A stretch of DNA of 64,000 bases from Branchiostoma floridae. Its lineage: Eukaryota > Chordata > Leptocardii > Amphioxiformes > Branchiostomatidae. Below the pieces are notes generated by a model. It had not been told where the DNA came from. It was given only the letters and a program-made list of their open reading frames with translations, and did no database searches. The stretch covers positions 17,711,959 to 17,775,958 of the forward strand of contig NC_049987.1 in NCBI RefSeq assembly GCF_000003815.2, in the 5' to 3' direction. Made by a program: the position numbers and the translations under genes. This document shows, piece by piece, positions 45,151 to 56,100 of the stretch (its first letter is position 1; the number at the start of each line of letters is the position of its first letter).

Positions 45151-47640
45151 GGATAATCGCAAATGACAAGCATTCACAGAACAACGAATGGATATCTTTT
45201 TTGCACGATAACATTTGAAACAAAAATGCTGATTTTGTAAGAACTTAAATCGCGTGTACTATTGAATGACCCAAGAAAGTGGGGTATTTTTATTCTTCAG
45301 GTGGATGTTGGGTCGCGGAATTAACAGTGAGTTCGGAAAAGTAGTAGGAATTTACCGGCTCGCTCTCTTCACGGGGACCCAACCTCTGCTTGGAGAATAG
45401 ATAGGAGTACTTGTTTGTTTGCTTTTATCAAGCTCCTTGGTTTGCCCAAGGAGGTTTAACCTCCTTGGTTTGCCATTGTAAAGAATGCGAAAACTTCGCA
45501 CCTCAGTGCTAATCGTTAAGAATGGCTGATTTTGGGTTTGATTCAGCCCTGTGACAAATTTTGGGGAAATCTGTTGGCCTTTTATGAAAAAAAAATGGTT
45601 TCATAAAACAAATATTTAGACCTGTTATGAGATCTCCAATACCAGGTGTGCCTGTTTTTAGAAGAAATTAAATGACTGCCAAGAGAGAGTAGTTGGTCCA
45701 CCCATCATTATCGGATACGGGCAATGAGGTAAAACTTCCTTGGTACGAGGTTTGCAACAGCTCTAAATATTTCTTTTATGCAACCACAAGTTGTTGTTTT
45801 TGCAAAGTGGGCAACAGACCCCCGTGCGCGCGCGCAACGCACACAAACACTAGTAATAATTGTTAATTTTTTGTATGGTTGGATACAAAGGTTAAAAGAA
45901 CAATCGAGATGGTAATACTTTTAAGAATCAATACAACCCGTTTATTGAATGAAGCAAGCGGTGCATTGTTCATATGTCGGCTCTCGCAAGGAAAGCCGAA
46001 AGTTCGCACCTCCGTGCTAATCCAAAATCGTCTCAAAGCGCGCCCTTACCACGCCAGAACACTGACGCCAGAAGCGGCTGGCTGACTGGCCTATGACGTA
46101 GTCTCCAAGCAGAGGTCCGTGGGGAAAATCGTGACCATTTCCTTTGATTCATATTTTTTTTGAAGGTCGAAAATTATGTCACACCTTTCTCCACCAACCA
46201 CTGCTTGCAAAGTTATAGACCTCTCTAGTCAGCCAGCTGTTTTAGGCGTGCACGTGGTAAAGACGATATCGTATTAGCACAGGGTGTAAACTTCCAGTTT
46301 TCTTTGCGATCAGAGCGACAAACAATTCACCGATTGCTTCATTCAATGAACGGGTTGTTTTAATTTGCCATGAAAGGAAAAAATCATTGTTACAGTAGTG
46401 TTTGTGTCTGTGAGTGCGGCGGGAAGGGGGTGGTTTGTGGAATATGATTTCTTGAAGGTGAAGCATTATACATGTACCATGTTTGTCTTAATAGGGGTGT
46501 ATTCAGGAAATATTTGCGGAATTCATACGAGCTCTAAGGATCGTATGGATTCCGTAAAACTCATATGAATTAAGTCAGATTCGTGTGTTTCTTTAATCTC
46601 CAGGCAGATCCTACAATGGCCGATTATTTAAAGGTTAATAAGTACCAAACTCAGACGGAGTGTAGTGAGTACAAAATGTGTCTTTTGCCTGAATTGTGAG
46701 GAGCTTACAAACTCGTGTTCAATATTAAAACCTTTGAGATTAATATTGAATCAATACTAGTAGTCAAAGATAGTTTGCGCAAACTGTACTTTGACATTAC
46801 TCTTCCCACGGAGCTTTTATCATTTTTGCTCTACCAGACTACATGACCCACTCTCCAAGCAAGCATGTACTGGTTGGTAGAGTCTTCAACATTGTCAACT
46901 TCTCATATGCCGGTAGGACCAGCGGGGAAAAGTGACTTTTGGACTGGTCACACTTTACTCCACCAACATCTGCTTGGGAAGTTATACGCCAGTCAGCCAG
47001 CTGCTTCCGGCGTCAGTGTCCTGGCGTGGTAAGGTCGCGCTCTGGGGCGATTTCGGATTAGCACGGAGGTGCGAACTTTTAGCTTTCCTGGCGAGAGCCA
47101 ACAAACCGCTTCATTCAATGAATGGGTTGTTTTGATTTCTTCTCAGACACCAAGAACTTTCTTTGAGATTAGGATTACGGAATTCATACGAGCTCTACTA
47201 ATCGTAAATATATCGTGTGCATTTCGCAAACCTCTTTTGAATTCAAATCCGTGTGTTGTTTGGTAATGAATCGTTTAAAATAACTATAAATTCGTACATA
47301 TATCATTAAACTCTTATGAAAGCCATTATATTCTTTATATATAAAAACAGGCACCCCTGGCTTTGGAGATCTCCTCATAACAGGTTTAAATTTAAATCTT
47401 TATGAAGCCATATGTGTTTGTTTTTTTCGTAGTGGACCAACAGATCTCTACAAACTTGTCACAGGGCTGAAGTAAACCAATAACAGCTATTAGCATGAAG
47501 GTGCAAAGTTTCCTCATTCTTTACAATGGCAAACAAACAAGTATCTATTCTCCTATAGCAGACGTTGGGTCCCCACGTGAAGGGAGCGAACCGATAAATT
47601 CCGACTACTTTTCCCAACTCACCATTCTGTGACCAAAAAT
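45150..47640. other. Inner arms and centre of the 6.17 kb element
   Basis: No genes. The GCTAATC(C)..GCGCGC..CCACGCCAGAACACTGACGCC block at 45990-46080 is mirrored at 46995-47085, and a third relative is at 46230-46360. Termini of the TCTCCAAGCA family occur at 46102 and 46851, suggesting smaller elements nested near the centre. Confidence 0.6.
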
Positions 47641-47734
47641 CCGCTTGAAGAAAAAAATATTCACTTTCTTGGGTAATTCAATGGTACGTTAGGTAATGAG
47701 TATTGATTTGTCCGTATGATTTGTAACCTCCTTG

Positions 47735-48250
47735 TTTATATTCATAGTGCATAGTGTTTACATTCATATAGCCGGTGGAGCTGCTCGATAGGCTATCGGC
47801 TCCGTGTGTTTTGTTTTACAGTATCCCTGTATAGAGCCCTAAACACCGATTTTTTTATGGTGACGTGAACCAAGTGTTTACATTCATATAGCCCGTGGAG
47901 CTGCTTGATCAGCTATCGGCTCCGTGTGTTTGTTGTTTACAGTATCCCTGTATAGAGCCCTAAACACCGATTTGTTGATGGTGACGTGAACCAAGTTTTT
48001 ACATTCATATAGCCCGTGGAGCTGCTTGATCAGCTATCGGCTCCGTGTGTTTTGTTTTACAGTATCCCTGCATAGAGCCCTAAACACCGATTTGTTGATG
48101 GTGACGTGAACCAAGTGTTTACATTCATAGTGCGCAGAGCGCTGCTTGGTCAGCTACCGGCTCTGTGCTTGTTGTTTACAGTATCTCCGTATAGAGCCCC
48201 AATACCGATTTGTTTTGGTTAACGTGAACCAAATATTTACATTCATTTTT
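47735..48250 (-). repeat. ~121-bp satellite array, right arm (inverted)
   Basis: About four units of the same monomer as 43780-45150 in the opposite orientation (GTGACGTGAACCAAGTGTTTACATTCATATAGCC-type order). The unequal copy number between arms (11 versus 4) shows the arrays changed after the palindrome formed. Confidence 0.93.
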
Positions 48251-49784
48251 TGAAGGTTCTAGTTCAGCCCGTCCCCGTTGGTTTTTTCTTCTACGAGAGA
48301 AGCTTCTCCATGGATTAAAAAAAAAAATCATGAAGGTGATCAGAACTAAGTGTTTGCATTCATGAGTGCGTAGAGCCCGTTTCGTGGAGCTGGAGGGCTG
48401 TACGAGCAACCTCCATGGAGGTGCTCTGTGGAGCTCCTCCATGGAGGTTGCTCGTGCAGCCCCTATTGGGCAAGATGCCCCAACAGTGCCCCAACGGTGC
48501 CCCAACAATGCACCCACAGTGCCGCAACCACGCCCCAAACCGTATCAAGGATATATTTTGCTTATTTTACACCAAGAATCAAAAGAAAACATCCTTTTAT
48601 CACCAAAAAGCTATTTTAGATGTAATTCTGATAATTTTACAGCGGTTTTCGATCCAGTTACAGCATTGCGAATTCCACAAAACTTACCTTGTATCCGTAT
48701 TCAGAGTTAACTTAAAAGTACATCTTTTGATTTATTTAATGGAAAGTAGGGCAGTATTTTATACTTGAAAACAAAAAAATAAGTAACTGGTTTATCGATT
48801 AACCTACGGATGTAGAGAAAAAGATTATCGTACAACGTTCAAAAAGAAATTATTTATGTGAGATGATAACGTTTGCTTTTGAGTTTGCGTTATAATGTTA
48901 CAAGCAGTGTAATCATTGCTGGTAGGCTGCCGCCGATAAAATACAAAATTGCAGTTATTCGGACCCATGGGCCATATTTTTCTCACTTTTTACAAATATG
49001 GTAGACTTAGACATCATCAATAGACTGGCAAGCCATCCGCCGACAATGAAAATACCCCGCGTCATACAAAAAATGTATGAAATATCAGACATTTTCATTT
49101 TAAAAATTTGCAAAATTGGTGAATAAACATCAAGGAGCTTGATGAATATATAAACATACATCATTACACATAACGTTACATGGTGCAAAACGTACACATG
49201 GAGTCAAATCTGGTATATGGTTCGTGTCTGTTCATTCGGGTCATTTCCTTTACAGTAAAAGTCTTTCAAGGTTATTTATAGCATACGCATCATATAATTC
49301 ATTATCATAAGGGAAATTTTTTCATTTTGATCTCATTTTTGGGCATTCTCGTCATTTTACAGTGATTTTTCATAAATTGATAACGCTGCAATTGTCAATA
49401 ACATGTTCATTTAGTCTAGAAACGCAAAAGTGCCGCACTTCAGTGTGAGTGCAAGACAAAATCGGCGAAATTAACACAACAGTGCCGCAGTGAACGAACG
49501 CAGCAATGCCACAAGCGTGCCCCACGTCCAGTGAGAGGGGACCTTTACCTGCATCTTTTCATCATGTCTTGTTGTGACTTGTACTTAGCCCGGTGTGGCA
49601 AAAATATGCAATAAAGGTCCTCATTGATTCATTATCTCACCATGTCTCTGATTAACGTAGCAAGGTGAACGTACACAGCACAGTGGGTCATACCTCGACC
49701 ATAGAAATAGATATCTTTTCATCACTTTATACAATGTAACACCCCTATTTCGGAAGACTCGAACTGGGCCGTGTTCGTGGGAAA

Positions 49785-49985
49785 GCCTGGCTAGCCTGCA
49801 GGCTACCCTTTTTAGGGCCTCAAGGGTGTGCATGGGGTTTGACCCCTAATGGAATTTTGTAAAGGTAATTCTGGTAGGAAAATCTGGGTGGCTGACATTC
49901 CAGCTCAGGTTGCGTACGGAAACCACCATGCATACCCTTGGGGTCCAAAAAGAGTAGCCTGGCAGGCTTGCCTGCGCCCGGCCTT
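49785..49985. mobile_element. Small MITE upstream of ABHD copy B
   Basis: GGCTAGCCTGCAGGCTACCC at the left and GAGTAGCCTGGCAGGCTTGCC at the right are imperfect inverted ends, with subterminal CCTCAAGGGTGTGCATG and CATGCATACCCTTGGGG. About 200 bp, 120 bp upstream of the copy B ATG. Confidence 0.65.
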
Positions 49986-50106
49986 TCCCGCGAACTGTGA
50001 CCTTACCGGGCCAGAGTGTTTTGTTCTGATTATGCACTATAGGTCAAAGGTTAATTTGTGACCTAGTTTTTCCCTCTAAAATAAATAAAGGGTCATTCTG
50101 AAGAAG

Positions 50107-53100
50107 ATGGCGGACGGTAGTGTCGGTCAGCACCAAGAAGAATCCAGGCGAGTTTGGTATTTTCGAATGGTGATGTCTAAGTATCCACGGAAGGGCTCAA
50201 TTTTAAGATAAACTATTTGCTGGGATAGACGAGGAAATTCTTACGTAGCTCAATTCAGCTCTGGCCTCGGTTCCGTTTCCGAAGGGAATTAATTAGGTCA
50301 CAACAAATGTCACCGTTTATGTAATGATATCGATACACTGGATCACTTTGTAAGGTCATAACAAGTGAGTTCTATGGATGGCATCCGCGCGGTAATATTT
50401 GTGGTCATTAATATTCGCCAAAAAAAATACATTCTTCTTTGAAGATAGTCAACATGACGAAAAAAATTACCAAATGAGCAAATTTGTTGTATCCATGATT
50501 GTGCTGTAGAAGTGATACTAGCAAGATAGCCAGGGCTACGTATTTAGAAATACAACTTAGTCGGATAGTTGTTTATGTGGCACCGATATGGATAGCGATG
50601 AGTGTAGTTACCAACTTTGTTAGCCAGTCTACCACGCTAGAGATACTTTTACTACACTAATATATGAATACAGGAATGAATGCCTAGTTGGCTGGGATAC
50701 GACGTTTTGTCCCTTTAATTCTTGTTACAACGTTTATGGTGTCTATTTTGAAAATGTAGCCATCTTTTTTTGGTGCCCATCTTGTTTTTTTTGGGCCTTT
50801 TCTCCCTTTTTTTGTAGTCTGAAGAGGAAGGCATCCATAAAGCTCACTTGCTGTGGCAAACGTTAGATCCGTGTTTTTTGTAGCGTTTCAGGTTTTGCGT
50901 GTCTGTGTATTAAGTTACTCATTGTATATCTTTGGTCGTGTGATTATTTTAGCAACTTCGTACTTTGGATATGGGGCGCTGACGGAACCTTTTCTACGAA
51001 GGCCCACAACGACATATGCCTATCCCGTCGTTATGAATGGCATCATGTACTGACCGATAAGACCGGGCTGAAGTTAGCAGCCCATTTAGCAGCCGATTTT
51101 AGCAGCCGATTTTAGCAGCCGATTTTGACCTAGAGGAAAGGTAGCATCCGATTCGACTACATATATTTTTATTTCTTTTTACGATTTAGCCCAATTGAAC
51201 ACATTTGTCAACGTGAGCGTTGACAAAAGTTATAAAATAGTATTTTTCCAACAATTTAAGTTTGTTATCGTTAAGTCGCAATTCTTAGTTTAGCAAATAA
51301 CAGCAAAATTAAAAAAAACCTCCAGCAGCGATATGCGATACCTACCGGAGTGAGTGTACTTACGTAAAATCGGCTGTCTATCTAAACGTGGCCCGTGAAC
51401 TTGTGAGGGCAATTTAGATAGCTTATACCCTAACGTATTCAATACAAGTATTAAATCTAACGGGCCGGATTTAATTAATGAACTAATTGAGTTGAAGCAG
51501 TTTCTACACAGAGCCAAGGCAGCGCAAAAATCGGCTGCTAAACTGCTTGTAGAGCAATCTGCTACTTATTTAAACGTGGCCCGTGAACTTGTAAGTGCTA
51601 TTTAGATAGCTTAAACCCTAACGTATTCAATACAAGTCTCAAATCTTACGGGCCGGATTTAATTAATGAACTAGAGGTGAACTAACTGATAGGATATATG
51701 CAAGCAGGGGGGGGGGCATAAAATCGGCTGCTAAACTGCTTGTAGAGCAATCTGCTGCTTATCTAAACGTTGCCCGTGAACTTGTAAGTGCAATTTAGAT
51801 AGCTTATACCCTAACGTATTCAATACAAGTATCGAAACCTACGGGCCGGATTTAATTAAGGAACTAATTGAGTTGAAGCAGTTTCTCGCTGAGCCAAGGG
51901 AGAGCAAAAATCTGCTAAACTGCTTGTAGAGCAATCTGCTACTTATCTAAACGTGGCCCGTGAACTTGTTAGTGCTATTTAGATAGCTTAAACACTAACG
52001 TATTCAATACAAGTATCAAATCTTACGGGCCGGATTTAATTAATGAACTAGAGGGTAACTAACTGATAGGATATACGCAAGAGGGGGGGGGGGGGGCTAA
52101 AATCGGCTGCTAAACTGCTTGTAGAGCAATCTGCTACTTATCGAAACGTTGCCCGTGAACTTGCAAGTGCAATTTAAATAGCTTATACCCTAACGTATTC
52201 AATACAAGTATCGAAACTTACGGGCCGGATTTAATTAATGAACTAGAGCGATCTAATTGATATGAAATCGGCAAACATAGGGGGCGCTAAAATCGGCTGC
52301 AAACGGCTTGTAGAGCAATCTGCTACTTATCTAAACGTGGCGCATGAACTTGTAAGTGCAATTTGGAAAGCCTATACCCTAACGTATTCAATACAAGTAT
52401 CAAATCTTACGGGCCAGATTTAAATAATGAATTAGAGCGATCTAATTGAGCAGAAATCGACAAGCATAGGGGGCGCTAAAATCGGCTGCAAATGGCTTGT
52501 AGAGCAATCTGCTACTTATCGAAACGTGGCCCGTGAACTTGTAAGTGCAATTTAAATAGCTTATACCCCAACGTATTCAATACAAGTATCAAATCTTACG
52601 GGCCAGATTTAATTAATGAACTAGAGGTGAACTAACTGATAGGATATACGCAAGGAAAGGGGGGGGGGGCATAAAATCGGCTGCTAAACTGATTGTACAG
52701 CAATCTGCTACTTATCGAAACGTTGCCCGTGGACTTGCAAGTGCAATTTAGATAGCGTATACACTAACGTATTCAATACAAGTATCAAATCTTACGGGCC
52801 GGATTTAATTAATGAACTAGAGGGGAATTAACTGATAGGAAATACGCAAGTCGGGGGGGGGGGGGGGCATAAATTCGGCTGCTAAACTGCTTGTATTGCA
52901 ATCTGCTGCTTATCTAAACGTGGCCCGTGAACTTGTAAGTGCAATTTAGATAGCTTCTACCCTAACGTATTTAATACAAGTATCGAAACGTATGGGCCGG
53001 ATTTAATTAAGGAACTAATTGAGTTGAAGCAGTTTCTACACTGAGCCAAGGGAGCGCAAAAATCGGCTGCTAAACTGCTTGTAGAGCAATCTGCTACTTA

Positions 53101-56100
53101 TCTAAACGTGTCCCGTGAACTTGTAAGTGCTATTTAGATAGCTTATACAATAACGTATTCAATACAAGTATCAAATCTTACGGGCCGGATTTAATTAATG
53201 AACTAGAGGGGAACTAACTGATAGGATATATGCAAGCAAGGGGGGGGGGCATAAAATCGGCTGCTAAACTGGTGTAGCAAGTCTGTTATTACGTTGGGCG
53301 GCCCAGGGGTCACGTGGTGAGAGCACGTGATCATGGGCGCGCCCTGACGTCAACTAGGCCACGCCCCGCTGCGCTCACGTAAGCTCCGCCTCCAATTTAT
53401 GTAATATAAGACGCGGTACGGCGCTAGTTAGGCTAGAAGCAGACTCAGGGACAAGGACAACCGCATCTTCCGCCACCGTAGTTACGTAACCGGTTAGTTA
53501 GTATCATCCACCCGCATCTGTCCAGGTATCTTATCTTGTATTATTTGTATTAAGTCAGTCTATATCATTACCTCCGTTCACTTGCTTAAACTGTATACAA
53601 TCGGTCGTAGTAATAAAGATCACATCAAACTGTACACTGAACCCTGGTCCTTGGCTATATTGGTGAGAGTACATAGCATAGACGCGTCACCTTGACGTAT
53701 AGGTAAATGCCCAAATCCTACCACTAAGACCAAATGTTTACATGATTCCCACTAGTGGATACAGTTTTGCTCTGTGATCAAAATACTACGACTCGGTTTT
53801 CGTAAACTTCGTACCTTGAGTTTATAGTATAAGTCGCGTTCCGTTTTGCGCTAGGGTGACGCGCAGTAAAACTTTCCTTTGTTCTTGTGTGTCACATCCC
53901 CCCAAAACACGTGTGTTGTTGCACCAAACTTCCATTGTACAATCGATACGTTTCTCCGCCAAAGTGTTGAAATCCATTCTACCGCTCTGTTAAAGTTCAC
54001 GTTGATACTTCGGTACTTTTTGCAACGCAATAAGTTAGAATGAAGAGTACGAAAATTGTCTAATCGTCTTGGCCACGTTTTGCAAAGCTCCCTGACGTCC
54101 TGGTGCGAATTTTATCCGTCAAATTCACGTTCTAACTCCAAAGTCCAAGTGCATCGTAAAACGCCGATATCTGATACAATTTCCTTCAAAATATTTGGCT
54201 CTTGCATCTAAAACTTCCGATCCTCCACGTGGCGGCCTATCGCATTACCTGATTTCAAATTCCCAGCCCAAATTGACCCAAAAGTTTCTATTCCATTCGG
54301 TAAAGTGTCCATTTGTTTCCCAACGTTAAATCTAGCCATTCGTTCTAAAATTCCTTCGGTATAAAGTCACTTTCGCTGCGTTTGCTTCCAAATATCTCCC
54401 AAAGGAAACTTGACTTTTTGTTCGTTGTCATTTTGCCATTTCGCGCCTCAACCGAGTTTTCTTTTGATCTGGGCTGCCGTCTCCCCGCTGGCGCCTATCA
54501 GTTTAACAAGTCTGAACTTAGCTTTTCATATTCCAACTTAGCAGTTTTGCGTAAATTATTTCAGCGGTTCGCAAGTTTTGCCTGGCGCCGGGCCGCTTTG
54601 TCATCGTTTTGACACCTTGTCTCTAGTCAACGCACCTATTGTCCCGACCAGGGTCTAATTTAACACCCTCTGTCGACAAATCCTTTTTATTGCAAATTTT
54701 TAGTGTCGTCTCTGTTTCTTGTTTGGCCGACGCCTGTGTCTTCTAAATTTCGCTACTGCCGACAAATCCTTTTTATTGCAAATTTTTAGTGTCGTCTCTG
54801 TTTCTTGTTTGGCCGACGCCTGTGTCTTCTAAATTTCGCTATTGCCGACAAATCCTTTTTATTGCAAATTTTTAGTGTCGTCTCTGTTTCTTGTTTGGCT
54901 GACTTCTGTCTTCTAAATTTCGCTACTGCTGACAAATCTTTTATATTGCAAATTTTTCGTGTCGTCTTTGGTTTTGCTCTTGTAGATTTCCCCTTGGCGC
55001 CCTGTGTGGCCTGCCGCCCCGTGTTTTGGTTCCCAAGCAACCATCTGACGAAGCGCCTACTGTTGTTACACCACACCGAGTATAAACCATGTCCACTGCT
55101 TCCGCACACGACAACACGATACCAGATGACCAAGTGGTCCAACTCAACTTTGGTCTCCATGGCAACGGACGCGGTAGAGGCAGGGGCCGCGGCCGTGCTC
55201 GGGGGACCCCGCGCGCTACCGGAGCAGCCGCGACCCCCCGGCCCGCTCCCCAGCTCACACCGGTTTCACACGATGGGCCCTCACTAACATCGACCCTGGC
55301 CCGCCACCGTAACCTCTTCCCCCCTTCACCAATCTCAGGGCAATTCGACGATGCTGTCCCCCGTACCACTCGCCCTAGGATCATCCCTAAATTAATGTGC
55401 AGTTTTAACGGTGTCTCCGACATAACTTGGGAGGAGTTTGAAATACAATTTACCGCAGACAGGTCCTATGGCGAGTGGGACGACCCCCTCAGCAAGACAG
55501 TACTAATCAGGCATCTTTCGGGTGGGGCCCTTCAAACCTATAACACGGCTGCACCGTCCATCAAAAACGGACCCTGTGACGTGGCGCTTGACTTCATGCG
55601 GGAGATGTACAGTCGGCCTAATGACCCGACCCATTTTGAGTCGGAACTTTTCACGTTGTCCCGCAACCCGGGTGAAACGCCACAGTCTCTAGAGGTACGA
55701 ATCCGCCGGCTAATCGCCAAAGTTCACCCCCAGGCCGACCAGCACACTAGGGATCTTTTGGGACTGCGGGAGTTCGTAGGCAAAATTCAAGACAAGCAAA
55801 TGGCATGGGAGGTAAAACGTTCTAAACCCCAAACCCTGCACGAAGCCAGCATGACCCTTCAGTTTTTCGAGGACCTTGCTAAATCACACACACCGTCACA
55901 GCACCCCTCCCCACCTCCTCCTAATGTCCGCCAGGTCAGCGATCCCTCTCCCGTCCCAGCGGAGACAGACATGCAGGCCATCCTGGCCTCCCACCGCCAG
56001 GAAATGCGAGAGATGCAGCGCTCCCACGAGCGTCAAGTAGCGTCTCTCCAAAGCCGCTTCGAGACGCTCCTCGGTTCCCAGCACCAACCCGCTCCCTACC

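Larger units (their letters stand above)
43378..49548. mobile_element. Giant 6.17 kb foldback element
   Basis: Ends GTAAAGGTCCCCTCTTACTG and its complement (CAGTGAGAGGGGACCTTTAC, to 49548) are inverted repeats, followed inward by GGGGCACGCTTG-G and GGCATTGCTGC. Flanking 8-mers CTGTATCT (43370-43377) and CTGCATCT (49549-49556) agree at 7 of 8. The arms mirror each other in order: the CCTCCATGGAGG palindrome block (43574, 48395), satellite arrays in opposite orientation, a TCTATTCTCC/GGGTCCCC block (45300-45420 and 47540-47640), and a GGAGGTGCGAACTTT block (46010 and 47070). No transposase frame is visible. An 8-bp duplication would suit hAT-like mobilisation; that is inference. Confidence 0.8.

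Noticed and set aside
48176-48768. Frames with Met/Glu/Leu and Cys/Gly composition near 48.2-48.7 kb, also 43349-43684
   Set aside because: They cross the CCTCCATGGAGG palindrome and the element shoulders, appear on both strands and have no domain.
54941-55423. 160-codon minus-strand frame over the gag start
   Set aside because: Antisense shadow of GC-rich gag; no motif.
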